This document shows, one piece after another, positions 1-13,350 of a stretch of 64,000 bases of DNA. Position numbers and translations under genes: made by a program. The stretch is from Cylindrodendrum hubeiense. Lineage: Eukaryota; Ascomycota; Sordariomycetes; Hypocreales; Nectriaceae. The DNA lies in assembly GCA_014621425.1 (NCBI GenBank), contig JAANBB010000061.1, positions 1-64,000 on the forward strand, given 5' to 3'. Below the pieces are notes generated by a model. It worked only from the letters and a program-made list of their open reading frames with translations, made no database searches and was not told the origin of the DNA. The stretch's first letter is position 1, and every line of letters begins with the position of its first letter.

Positions 1-2546
1 AAATCCTCTATTAAGTATTAATAATAAATCTTCTTAGATTAAGTATATATATAAATTATAATTAGAGCTATTATATAACTTTTTAATTCTTAGATTAAAG
101 AGAAGGAAAGTATTTAATAAAATACTTAAGTTAAAAGAAAGATAGTTTTTATATTAATAAGATATTAAAAACTATAATAAAAGTAATATAAATTCTAATC
201 TTAAAAGCTTAAATATAATTAATAATAAAAAAAAATCAGGGAAAATTATAAATTAATATAAATAATATAAAATTTTAAAATAGCTTAATTAAAAAGGTTA
301 TATAATAGTTATACCAGTGATCTATAGTATATTAGGTATAGGATAAGTCAAAGACTATTTCCTAAGAGATAAACTATAAGGTTTATATTAGTAATAATAA
401 TCAGAGTAAACTTATCTTATAAGATTATATGTAATAATAATCAATTAGCTTAATAGTATAATAAGTTAAGATAATTAAGGTAATTAGATTATATTAATAA
501 CTAGAAAGCTATATATCTAGGATATATACATTCTAGTTAACTATATATTAAGGGAGATTATTAGATTATAAGAATAATCTAGTAATCCTAAGTCCTAGAT
601 TGTAAATTATTTATAATAATCTGTGATCCTGGATTATAGATTATATAGGGTAATTTATAATCTAGTTATAATAGGTTAAAATTTATGGGTATGTAAAATA
701 CTATTAGTCCTGATTATCTGTCTATAATATAGGCCGTAATATAATATCTCCCCTCTATTAGTTTTTATCTTTAAGATCTAATATAAGATTGTATTTAAAT
801 TTTTAATATAAGTGTGAAACCTAGACTTATAAATATTCACTAATTATTATATTAGATTATATTTCTAAATCACTTAAATACAAGTAATGTTCTATTCTTA
901 TATAGTTTATTAAACTTAAAGATTATAAAGTAATACTATACTCTAAATATTTTAAGATTAAAGTGATTTATTAAATTATATTATAATCTTTGTGATATAA
1001 TAGATATATTAACTTGGATATCTTTTATAATAGCTTAAATATTATTAATTTCTGTTTATTCTATTCCTGTTTTCAGATAATTTATAGTGATTAATCTTTA
1101 TAATAATTAAAAATATAGAGGTATAATAAAAAGTTAATACTAATATTAAGATTGCTGAGATTACCTTATTAGAAATCTTAGTTTATTTAGTTTATTTGTG
1201 TAAGTAAAAGAAGTTATTATATAAGAAGAGTTCTAATCTGTTTATTTGTGGAATTTATAAGGTGAATAAGGAGAATGGGGTTTGTTTCTAGGAGGAGATT
1301 ATTCTTAGTAAGTAATAGGTTATTAGTAAGGTTTAGGTTATTAGTATAATAGACTTACTTAACTAGATTTCTATTCTAGGTCTTATTAATCCTTTTTTGA
1401 TTGTTATAAGTAATGGGTATATTATTTCTTAGTATTTATTTTAATATATTATTCTTATTAGGTGTGGTTATGATCTTTTATATAGGAATTTTTTGAGTTT
1501 GTTTTGGTAATATAAGAGGTACTTAATTAGTTTTTATAAGTTCTTTACTTCTATAAATTCTTACTATTTAACTAAGTATATAGTCTTATTGTTTTTTTAT
1601 TTTATATTAAGAATATCTTTAATAATAAATTCTTAATTATTCTTAATTTCTATTTTTTATTTATTATTCTAGTCTGTGACTTTAATTATATCTACTATTA
1701 ACTTTAGGAGTGAAATGTGAAAAATTAAATAAAGTTGAATTTTTGGTGGTAAGTCTAATTTATAGTTATTTATTAAGATTTTTTTGAGAATTTTATAAGA
1801 TCTAATAAACTTGAAATTAAGTTTGTAATTTGATCTTATAATTATAATATTTTTTATTATTAGATAAATTATATTTCTTTTCTAAAAGATTAATATCTAT
1901 AATCTTTTCTAATTATAATATTTCTTTATTTATTTTCTAATAAAATTTAATTCTGTTTATATTTCTTTATATAGTTATTATAGTTAATTAGTAGTAAGGA
2001 TAGTTTTTATTATAAGAGGTTCTTTTTATAGTATTTAATAAGTGTCTAGGATAAATTTAAAATTAGTGTAAGTTAGTATAAGTTTTATTATTTTAATAGT
2101 AGAGATATTATAGACTAATTATATTATAGGTAGTTTCTAAATCTAGTTATTTTATTTATAATTAATATAATATTATAAGTATTATTTAACTATCTGGTTA
2201 AGTTATTTAGTTTATCTGTCTATTTATAGTCTTTAAGCTATTATAAGTTTATGATTTAATTCTATTTATACTATTAATCCTTATTAGAATTTTAAGATAA
2301 ATATTATTTCTTTATTTAAGATAATTTTATTAAGTAGTCTATAAATACTAATAATATTTCTCAGGAATATATAAGAAAGTTATTCTATATTAATTAATTC
2401 TTAGTAAAGTAAGAAGTATATAAACTTTATAAGTTTATCTATAATAATAAATTAATAGGGCTTATAGGGTTCAGATTAAGGCTATTATTAGGAGATATAT
2501 TAATAAAATTCAAAACGGGTTTCCTAGTATATATAAAGCCCTATTA
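1..2546 (-). mobile_element. RIP-decayed Ty3/gypsy (chromovirus-like) relic, minus strand
   Basis: This AT-rich tract has no open frame but keeps a readable minus-strand ghost of a gypsy polyprotein end. Reading the complement from about 1,800 to 1,700 gives YKILKK, then LDLPPK and IFHISLLK, which match the conserved tail of gypsy integrases (LPP...HPVFHVSLLKP). It is followed at about 1,640-1,500 by FIIKDIL...TIYLVK, the pattern of an integrase-linked chromodomain. Upstream, at about 2,190-2,120, the complement reads YNIILIINKITRF, resembling the integrase core (YDAILVVVDRFSK). In-frame stops sit where CAG/CAA/TGG codons are expected, as RIP produces. The rest of 1-1,450 probably holds its 3' end and LTR, but I cannot delimit them. 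The relic stops being readable where the neighbouring + strand element begins, which suggests it was interrupted. No telomere repeats are visible at the window start. Confidence 0.6.
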
Positions 2547-3026
2547 TATTACGGAACCTAGTACTGGTAGGGTATTAGCATCCCCCTCAATAACATGCCT
2601 CACAACATTATAACAGTCTAGACTAGCCCCGAATAGATAACTCTGATTACCCAAGAAAATATCCAAGAATTAGAAAAAGAAATCACCCGGAAATCCTAAG
2701 ACGTACTCCGGATAGCTCCTGGATTTCCGCGGGATTTTCTGGAATATGGGAAAAGTAATTNTAGGGAAATCNCTGGGATTTCCTTNGNAAAGCTAATCNN
2801 ATTTCNNAAGNNTTTCNGATGGATTNNTTAGAGGATTTCCCTTNGATTTCCTGGAGATTTCCTGNNTATATAATATTCTAGGAAATCTCTAAAAATCTTA
2901 ANGNNTATCNTTCTTTCTATACTNAATTATATANTAATANAGAAGGTTTACTTTANTATTTCTCTAGTAATCNTANANAGTTNNTTTTNTCTTTATTTAT
3001 ATTANATTAATAGATTCNATANTAAT
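2547..3026 (+). repeat. 5' LTR of the gypsy element
   Basis: This stretch aligns along its length with 11,799-12,261. Shared blocks include GGAACCTA near the start, the TTAGAAAAAGAAAT block, and GGATTTCC-rich segments in the middle. Differences are mostly C/T and G/A. It starts TATTACGG, consistent with a RIP-altered TG terminus. From 2,761 on it contains many scattered N calls, so the end is approximate. Confidence 0.75.
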
Positions 3027-6000
3027 TTAATANTAATTANANANTTCCCTNTATTATATAANTNNNNATATTANTAGANANTANNCTTTATANAAAANTC
3101 NTCTTTANCTATTATTAATTCCTNGATATCTATTATTATTTTATTAAGNAAACCCTTACTAAANTAANTAATAANAAANAGNCTAGNATAGAGNAAGANA
3201 TTACTATTAAAANTTTNNAATAATAAAGNNAAGAGTANCTAATCCNTNTAAGGGAGNTTTAGAATCTNTATTATCNTATTTAANTAATATAANTNATAAA
3301 CTCNTAGAATNANNATTATAATCTTATTATANATANTNTATAAAACTAGAAATATAATCNTAAATANCTTAAATANNAAATATAANTATATAATTATATT
3401 AANNACCTNANTTATTATAAAGGTAAACTATATATTAATTAAATATCCCTTCTAGGTCTATTAATAATTATAGCTAATATAGGACTAGCTAGTATATAAC
3501 TAGACCCTCTAACTAATATAAGATTATAATATTAAGAATTATCTAACTCTCTTATAGAGAGTGATAATTATATAAGCCTATATTTTCTATTATAAATATT
3601 AATTAATAGATCTCTAGTCTAATTTCTAATCTTATTTTTAGATTTAGTGATTAGTATATTTTTAATAATCACTATAATTAATAAGTAATTCTAATAGCTA
3701 TTAGATAATATATAACCTATTTTAATAAGTGTAAATAATACCTATATTTACTTTTAGCTAGAAGAAATAGGATAATTCTAGTCTCTAGGAACCTATAATA
3801 AATAATTTAATAATATTATTATAGATAATATTAAAACTATCTATTAATAAGTAAAATACTTTAATAATACCCTAATCTAATATATAGTTAGAGGATTAGA
3901 ATATAAAATACTATTAATAATAAATATCTTATAATTCCTCTTAAAATCCACTCTTAATTAGTATAATAATAATCTAGATAATATCTAGTAGAATACCTAT
4001 ATAAATACTATTACTAGGCTTAGATATTAATATAACTTATTTAAAGAATAATTCTAGATATAGACTGATATTATCTTATAGTCTTTTAATAAATTAAAGT
4101 ATATCCTTTAAGATATTTATAATTAGGTGGACTTCTATATCTAGATATCTTAGATAAAATATTAATCTATTATAACTAGATATAATAATATATAATTAAA
4201 ATTAATTATTTTTATTAAATTAGATAGTTCTTTATATAAAAAACTAATAGTCCTAATTCTATTATAAATATTTCCTAAATAAATTAAATAATATATATAT
4301 ATAATACTAAACCTTTATTATATTATTATTAAGGGAAATCTCAAAGACTAGATAAATAAGTCTAGGTAAAGATAAAATATACTTTTCCACTTAAGTTTAA
4401 GTATTTCTTACTCTATCTAACTAGGAATAATAAGATCTATTAAGATCTCAGAATAATTATATAATACCCTAAATAGAGATTATAATACTAGAAATTAGTA
4501 TATCCCCTAGAATACTTATAGATCTAGGATATTAACTCTATATTTATAGACTCTAATTATATCTAGATTTCTAGGTATTAATCCTCCTAATTAAATCCTA
4601 ATTAAAATATTATTAGGATAATTTAATTAAGTAATTTTAGGTATTCTTAGACTATCTCTAGTATATTAATTCTCTTTCTTTTAATAAGGAAATATATATC
4701 TTAATAATATCTTATAGGGAAACTATATTAATTATCTAATTAAGAATATCTTAATAGATAACTAAAGTAAAGTTTATTTTTTTAAGGAAATACTAGAATA
4801 AATATTAATAATTAGTAAATAAGATTACTTTCTAATTAAAGATTATATTATAAAGATAATAAGTTTTATAAATAATAAGATTTTAGATAAAGATAAAATA
4901 GATAATTTAATAATATCTAGAATCGAGAAATTCTATAGGTTTATTTAAGAGATTATTATTATTATCTTATAAGTAAAATATATTAACTTTATCCTAAATA
5001 TTAATAATAGAAAACTAATATTTAATAATATTACTTTCTCTTTATAGAAAATATCTTTATTATTACCTATAGTTAAATATATCTTAATAGAAACTATTCT
5101 AGGATTAAGATTATTAATATAATATATATATTTCTAGATCTAAGTATAAGCTAGATCTTATAAAAAGGCTAGATAGGAAACTTACTTTAATTCTAGGATT
5201 ATTAGATTAATTATCTTATAGGAAATATTATCCTTCTTTCTAGATATCTCTATAGATAAAAATCTCTAGATAAAACTTAAAGGTATAGGAATAAATTATA
5301 TTAAAGGATAGGTGATTTTTATTATTTACTTATCTGAATATAAAGATAGGAAACTAGTATTAATAAAAGCTATTATTAGTATATAGGTAATATCTAATTT
5401 AAATATTAGTTTCCTCCTAGAATAAGAATTTAATATACCCTATTAGATAAATATCCTGAACTTAATCTAGAAAGTAATAATTAGGTTAGCTAATAGAATA
5501 TACTTATTAGTAATAGTATACTATAGGTCTAAATTAATCAGAATATCCTTATATATAATAGACTCTATAATAATTCTCTTAAAGAGTGATAAGGTTATAT
5601 AGGTTTCTAGAGGAGAATAAGCTAAAGGATAGGACTATCTTCTTAATCCCTAATATAAAGGAATAATTAGTGTTTTAATATAATAACCAGAGATAGTATA
5701 TATAATAAACTATTCCTAGAAACCTATAATTTTCTAGCTAAACTAATATATAACCACTCTAAATCCTATTAATCCTAGTAAAAAAATTAAGAAAGTTAAT
5801 TAGGTTTAGCTTATAGCTATCTACGGAGAATATATACTTATTAGCTATAATATACTAGTTAAAATAGTGAAAACTAATATCCTAGAAGAAAATAATCCCT
5901 AGAAAGATAATCTATCTATTTAGATCTAAAATATAAATAATAATACTAAGCTAGATATCTCCTAGCTAAAACATCTACTAGTATATACTTTTCTATAAGG

Positions 6001-6445
6001 AATTTATATATTTAAAGGAAAACTAGAGTTTACTAATAAACTCTAGAAACTAATAAAGTTCTTTCCTAAACTCTAGACTAATATTAGGATAATTAATATT
6101 AAGGAAAAATACTAGATAAAGATACTATTAGTAGAGAATTAGTATAAATAAAAGCTCGGTTCTAGGGTATATTCTCTTAACCTTAAAAATAGAGAATTCT
6201 TAGATAAAATATTTAATAGATTATATAAGTAAAATAAGATAGAATAAGCCCACGAATCTATTTTCTTTATTAGTTTAATATTTATTATATAGTAAATAAT
6301 TAATAAAAAAGAAAAGGATTATATTATAATTAATTTATAAACTCTTAATTATATTACTATCCTAGATATCTATTTAATATCCCTTTAATAAGATATTCTC
6401 TGAAAACTCTATAAAAAGAAATAAATAATAATTATAGATATTTAA

Positions 6446-6900
6446 AACTTCTTTTACTAGTTCCTTATATATTAGACTTATTATAACTAGTTTATAATAA
6501 TTAGTTATTAAAAGATAGAATAATCTAAGATTATCCTAATAGATTTTAAGAATTTATTAATTTATATTTAATAATTTATAGATTATATTTTAAAAGATTA
6601 CTAGGAATATACTTTTATATTTATTAATAATATTATTATTTATTTAGATATTAAGAAAGAATATTTAATATAATTTATTAAAATCTTTTAATTATTCTAG
6701 TAAAGAAATATTATCCTATTCCTAGAAAAGGTATTTTTAGAATATTCTTTAATAGAACTATTAGGCTTCTAGGTTAATAGGGTTAGTCTTATTAATATAA
6801 CTAGATAGGTTAAAATCCTGAAGAATATTTAGTTTCTAAGTATTCTATAATAGCTTGAGAAATAGGTTAATATAGTCAGATAGCTCTGATATCTAGTAGG
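6446..6900 (+). pseudogene. Decayed gypsy reverse transcriptase
   Basis: One + strand frame can be followed through stops across this interval. It gives NFFYxF (family FFYQxxV), then FIFINNIIIYLD at about 6,614-6,649, in which FINN corresponds to the catalytic (Y/F)xDD with both Asp codons changed to Asn by G-to-A. It continues with EKVFLEYSLIELLGF, the typical fungal gypsy stretch (K..LGYPS..LLG..V), and VNRVSLIN. The catalytic aspartates and many Gln/Trp codons are lost, so no activity is possible. RNase H sequence presumably follows but was not recognised with confidence. Confidence 0.75.
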
Positions 6901-8246
6901 AAGATTTACTAGTTAAATCAAGTTATTATAATAATATAAAATAATCTTACTAGTAAAAGGAAGATAAAAAGACAAGATAGCTATAGGATAAGCCTAAGTA
7001 GTTTATACTAATAAAATTATATTTGACCTTACTATAGTAGAAAAAGAATACTTTAAAAATATTATAGATAGTCTAGTAGAAACTAATATCCTATACTATT
7101 TTAATCCTAACTAATAACTATTTCTTTAACTAAATATCTTTAAAGAATAGGAAATAGGTAAAATAATATACTATTTAGATCCTAAATACTTATAGGATAA
7201 TCTAAGTAAGATTCTATTTACTATAATCTAACCTATTATATATCTTAATCAAATACTAAGAGATATTAAGAAATAATACTAGTCTATAGAACTTAAGATA
7301 GCCTATCTAGTATAAATATATTAAAAACTTTATATTTAATTATATTCTATAAAAGGAAAAAGGATAATTATATTTATAGATTATTCCATAATATATATCC
7401 TAGTAAACTAAAAGTTAATATTCTCTCAGAACTCTAAGAATAATAAGAGACTTATTATAATATTATAATATTTAAGCTAATTTCTATTAGATCTTAAATA
7501 TATTCCCAGACCTAGTAATATTATATCTAATACTTTATCTTACTTATTCGAGGAAATCCTTAGAAATAAATAGAAACTTAAAGGGGAGTTAGATATCTAG
7601 TAGAAAGGGAAAGTAAATATTAAGTAAATATATTATTTCTTAAAAGTATTAATTAAGCTTATACTTAAAAGGAAAATAAAAGATAATTATTAGATAGATA
7701 GGTAAATAGCTAGAGTTATCTAATAATTAGATAATAAAAATAAGATACCCAGACTACTATTTATATATATTAAGAGAATAATTTATCTAATTGAACTAGA
7801 TAAGTAAAAGAAATTCTATATCTTATAGAAAGTAATTAAGTAATTAATCTAGGAAATACATTCTTAAAAGAACTATCCAGGAAGAGACTAAATATAATAT
7901 AACTTATAGTTAACCTTTATTATTAAAAAGCTCTAATTATTAATTGACTAATATATAGATAGCTATAATACTTATCTATATAATTAAATATCTTAAGATA
8001 AGTTAAATAGATAGTTCTAATCTATATGGATATTAATAATCCTATTCTATATTATAATTATAGACTTTATTACTAGCCTTCTAATAGTTAAGACTAAGAA
8101 CTTCTCTTAGAAGACCCTAGGAAAATTATACTTTAATATCTTATTTATAATAATTTATAAGTTTTATAAAATATATTTACTTATCCTAGGAAATACTTAG
8201 TATATTACTAAGAATTAGATCTAGGCCCTATATATAGAACTTTTAT

Positions 8247-8545
8247 ATACTAATTAGGGAATTCTAAAGAATATTATTTCTAATTAAGATTTAAAGTTTA
8301 TAAATAAGTTTTAAAGAGAATTATAATTAGTATTTAATATTAAGTTATTAATATTAATTATCTATTATTCACAAATAGATAGAATATTAGAAAGAAAAAA
8401 TCAGATTATAGAAATATCCTTATAATATTATATTATAGATTTCCCTAACTGACTATAGATAAAAGTGATTATCCCATTATAGTTTAATCTTAATAATTTA
8501 TATTCCTTAATAATTAAGATTATTCCTAGTAAATTAATCTCTAAA
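8247..8545 (+). pseudogene. Decayed gypsy integrase core
   Basis: In one + strand frame the sequence reads IISNxDLKFINKFxREL (family ISDRDxxFTSxFWREL), then YYSQIDRILERKNQIIE (family YHPQTDGQTERxNQxLE), then VIIPLxFNLNNLYS (family lxFAYNNSxH). The Asp of the DRD motif is Asn here and stops interrupt the frame. This places integrase downstream of reverse transcriptase, the gypsy gene order. It is the best-preserved protein trace in the AT-rich block. Confidence 0.75.
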
Positions 8546-11500
8546 TAAAAGATAGATAATAGATAATATTATCTGGGTAATTAATAAGAGCTATTAGATT
8601 ATAATATTATAAGAGAATAGACTATTCTTATAATTATATTTAGATAAGTTATTATAAAGGAATAATATAACTAATAATATTAGTTAATAGAATTTAAGGT
8701 CAGAGACTAGGTCTAGTTAGAAATTAGTAAAGAATATACTATAGCTAATAACCAAATAGATAAACTTAAAGAAAAGTATATTAGTCTATATTAGATTATT
8801 AAAAGAATTAGGAATCTAGTATATAAATTAGAAATAAAGGATAATCTTAATATTTATCTAGTAATATTAATTATATATCTTAAGCTAGTAAAAGTCCCGG
8901 AATAATAATTAGGATTAGTAGAAAGAAAAGAAGATAAACCTAACTAATAGAGAGATAAGTATAAATATTAGAAAATTAATAAAGTTATTAGATTAAGAAT
9001 AATAAAAAGAGACAAATAAAACTAATAAGAATATTTTATAATATAGAAGGGATATCTAAGTAACTATAATCTCTAGTTAGAAGAAGAAGTTATTAATATA
9101 AAGGAAATAATTTAATCTTACCTAGACTAGGAAAAGATAAAGCTTATCCTAATAAATATTAAGATTAAGAAGAGAATTATTAGAGAACTAATAATACTTC
9201 CTGAAGAATTAGGGAAATTAATAATTATAAAAAGAAAATAAGAGTAATTACTAAAAATACTAGCTAAAAATAGGTAAGAAACCCTGATTATCTTAGAAGA
9301 TTAGACTATAAGAAAACATATTAATAACTAAGATATTATAAGCTTAACTTACCTAATAATTAGCCTATTAAAAAAGAATAACTATTAGTACCTAGGAAAT
9401 AAAGGTATTATTATTAAAGAAAAATAGTATACCTAAAAATTCAGATAGCTATTTATTTACTAATAAAAAGCTACTAAAATATACTATTAGAATTAAAAAA
9501 ATAAGAATAATTAATATTAAATAATAACTAGTTATTTAAAAAACCATAGAATAATAAACTAATAAATATAAATACCTAAAAATTACCTATACTATAACTA
9601 ACTTTTCTCTTTTTCTATATTATACTTATATAGACTTCTTCCTAATAACTCATATTATAAGATTATACTATCTTAAAACTATCTAACTAATTAACTATCT
9701 TTTCTCTTTTTATAATATAATAGAATATACTTATTTCCTAATTATCTTATATAACTTAACCTATCCTTTTAGAGATATTTTATATTAAGCCTATTTCTTT
9801 AAATTATTATCTTAGAATCCTAGATATATTAAGTATAAAGGGTATAAGTATATCCTTTAACTTTATGGAAATAATAATTTAATTTTAAAATCTAAGAAAA
9901 TTAAATACTTTTTATAATAGACTAAGAATAATAGACCTTTATTTATTAATTTTTATTATTATATATAACTAGAAGGATATAACCCTCTCTTAGAATATAT
10001 TAACTGTAATAAAGAATATTATTATTATTATTACTTAAAGAATATTTATAATCTAATTATAATTATTTATTATTAATATATAATAGAGGAATTTATTATA
10101 ATTAATAATTCTAAAGATATTATACTAATATATATTCTATATAATAATTAAGGATAATTTACCTAGAATTAGACTATTCCCTTAGCCTTTTAAAATATAT
10201 TAGGATATTATATCCTAGATAAGACTAATCTTACTAGAATTATTATTAAATATACTAAGATTTCCTAAATATTAGTAGAAATCTTATAGAATATCCTTAA
10301 TATTATCCTAGAAAATATAGAGATAATCTAAAAATAAGTTATTAATATTCTTAAAATACTTAAAGGAATTATAAATATAGCCTAATTTATAGAATATATT
10401 TATAAGAAATATTCCCTTAAATAGCTAATAGAAACCCTAATAATTAGATTAATCCTATAAAGAGGATTTATTCTTATTTTAATAACTTATAGTTTTAGAA
10501 TATAATTTATATTAATCCTATTTTATATTCTTACCAGAATCCTAATTAAGAGTAATATTCTTATACTATAAACCCTCAAGTATATAGTAAAGACCGAACT
10601 TATTAATATATTCTAATAGAAATCTATAATTAAGATATATACTATTATCCTTATATAAAACCTATATAATCTTATTAAATCTAGTATTACCTATCTTTTT
10701 ATAATATAATATTAGATAAGTCTAGATAAATAGGAGATTTTAGTATAGACTTTTTACTTAGATAATTAGTATCTTATACTTACTAATTATAATAATAACT
10801 TTAACCTATTCTATTTCTATAACCTATACTAAGTAAAGATATATAAGGGTATTTCCTTAATATAGATAGTCTAATATATAGGTATTTCCCCAGAATATAT
10901 TATCAATCTTAATATAATAATAACTATTATCTATATTAAATACTTAGTATTCCTATAGGCTATATAAAACACCCTAAAATAACCTCTCTTAACTAAACCT
11001 AATAATCTAAGTAATTATCTTATAGATATTCTTAATTACCAAACTAAGAATAGTTAGGACTTTAATACCTTACTAGATATTACTATTATATATCCCTCTA
11101 CTTAATTACTAATCTATAATATAGAATATCCTCTCCCTATCTTAGATATAATTAAAGGGACACTTAGGCCCCTAATACTAGAGCTAGTTCCAGAAAACTA
11201 ATAACTTTCCTTATAGATAATTAAGATATTAAGAATAACCTAAATAATTAGCCTATTATAAGAAAATATTAATAATAACCTATTTAAAGATATCACTATT
11301 ACTAATAATATAGAAATCCGCGAAAATATTACTAAGTAATTTTACTTACTAATACTTATACATTCCAAGATATATTTTATAATAATTATTAATATATTAA
11401 GTTTTTTTATTTTATTTAAGATTATATATTTATAGGAAATATAGAAACGGGTATTAATCCTAGCTAATATTAGTCTATTTACTTAACTATAAATATCAGG

Positions 11501-11798
11501 CTTTTTCTTTATTAAATATTATAATAGACTTTACCTAATATAATATAGATAAAATAATAAGGCCTAAGATAATAGATTTAATTTAATAATAGCTCTTTAT
11601 TATATATAGATAGATAAATCCCTTTTACCTATATATATTTCTACCAGAATAAGTATTCTAGTTTTATATTTCTTTATATATAGATATATAACTATAAATA
11701 ATTATAGTGATTACTACTAACTAGCAAGGAGAATAATAATTACCTGACTTTATAGAATATTATTAAGAGTAATAGTCTTTCTTTTATTTGCGGGGAAT

Positions 11799-12261
11799 TA
11801 TTATAGAACCTAATAATAATAGGATATTAATATTATCCTTAATAATATACCTCACTATATTATAATGGTCTGGGCTAGCTAGAGGAAATACCTAGGGATA
11901 TTTCCAAGGATTAGAAAAAGAAATTAGCTAGAAATCCTAAGATATACTCTAGATAGCTCCTAGATTTCCACGGGATTTCCTAGAATATAGGAAAAGTAAT
12001 TCTAAGGAAATCCCTGGGATTTCCTTGGGAAAGCTAATCCTATTTCCTGAGCCTTTCCGAGGATTAATAGAGGATTTCCCTTAGATTTCCCGGAGATTTC
12101 CTGAGTATATAATACTCTGGGAAATCTCTGGAAATCTTGAAGGTTATCCTTCTTTCTATACTTAATTATATAGTAATAGAGAAGGTTCATTTTGCTATTC
12201 CTCTAGTGATCCTAGATGGTTCTTTTTTTCTTTATGCTAGATTAGTAGATTCTGTATTAAC
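11799..12261 (+). repeat. 3' LTR of the gypsy element
   Basis: Direct-repeat partner of 2,547-3,026. It is preceded by the purine tract GCGGGGAA at about 11,790-11,797. It is less AT-shifted than the interior and keeps several GGGATTTCC-like blocks. The short open frame inside it on the minus strand (12,002-12,190) is LTR sequence, not a gene. Confidence 0.75.
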
Positions 12262-13350
12262 TATTATTTTATATATTAAGATATATCTTAATCTTATAAT
12301 TATTATATAATTAACTTAAAAGTAAATTATTTAATTATAATAAGACTAACTAGCCCTAGAGACTTAATACACTTAAATATATTATTAAATACAGGTTAAT
12401 AATAAAACTTATATTATAAAGGAATTATATAAGAAGATTATAATATAAACTTATAATAAATAAAATAAAGAGATATTAAAATAAAAGTATAAATAAGAAG
12501 ATCTCTTCTATTACCTTTAAAAGGAAAATATAAAGAAAGAAAGAGAGATAATAAGATCTTATATTCCTTATCTTTATAATTAACTAATTATTAAGTTTAG
12601 TATAATAAGAATAGTTAAAGATAATATTATTATAGAAGAAACTTATAATAGAGTAATCCTAGAAAAGGAAGTTAAGATTATTTAGAATTTATAAAAGATA
12701 TAAAATAAAGTTATTAATAAGAAATAATTCCTAATATTAATTATAACTCTAGAAATAACTCTCTAGGCTATTCTTAAAGTTATTAAGTAAAGGATAATAA
12801 AGGAAATAATAAAGAAAATAGTAAATATAATTATAATTAGGATAGATAATAAGACTAAAAATATTAATAATTTAAATACTAATCTTAATAATTATATCTT
12901 AATAATCTTATCTATTTAACTATCTTTATTATTATTAAAGAGAAGATCTAAAAGTATTAATATTAAGATTATCACTATAATCTAGATAAAGATTATAATC
13001 TAATTTCTATTTCAGTTCTAAGAGAGGATATTTAAAGAAAATCAGACTAATAAAAATAAAACTCTTATATAAGAGATTAATTATAGAGAATTTAACTATA
13101 ATTAGATATCTAATCACTATTTAGATAATAATATAATTAATCTAGCTATTAAGATTAGAAATATAAATATTATAGTTCTAAAGTCATAGTATTATTGCTA
13201 ATTATTATAGTTAGTTAATTAGAATATAATAATACCTAATCTAAAATAGCTTAAATTAATATATTTGATCAATTAGATATATAGTATAATACTAATATTA
13301 TTCCTATATTTATTTAATATTATATAGTGGTGCTATCTTATAGTAAAGTT
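12262..13350. other. AT-rich RIP-like tract with no recognisable gene
   Basis: This stretch continues the low-complexity, stop-filled AT-rich composition between the 3' LTR and the gene-bearing DNA. It could be the far half of the interrupted minus-strand relic or another decayed element. I could not recognise a protein motif in either direction. It ends abruptly at about 13,350, where GC content returns to the level of the coding region. Confidence 0.6.

Larger units (their letters stand above)
2547..12261 (+). mobile_element. RIP-inactivated Ty3/gypsy LTR retrotransposon, about 9.7 kb
   Basis: Two related LTRs (2,547-3,026 and 11,799-12,261) flank a strongly AT-enriched interior. The interior reads in the order reverse transcriptase then integrase on the + strand, which defines Ty3/gypsy rather than copia. 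A purine tract (GCGGGGAA) lies directly before the 3' LTR, as expected for plus-strand priming. TATTA occurs just outside both LTRs (2,542-2,546 and 12,262-12,266) and may be the target duplication, although in such AT-rich DNA this is weak. TAG/TAA triplets replace Gln and Trp codons throughout, so the element is dead. The 3,030-5,900 part should hold gag and protease but is too decayed to assign. A chromodomain-like stretch may follow the integrase near 8,980-9,110. Confidence 0.8.

Noticed and set aside
12002..12190. 62-residue open frame on the minus strand in the AT-rich block
   Set aside because: It lies wholly inside the 3' LTR and has a counterpart in the 5' LTR.
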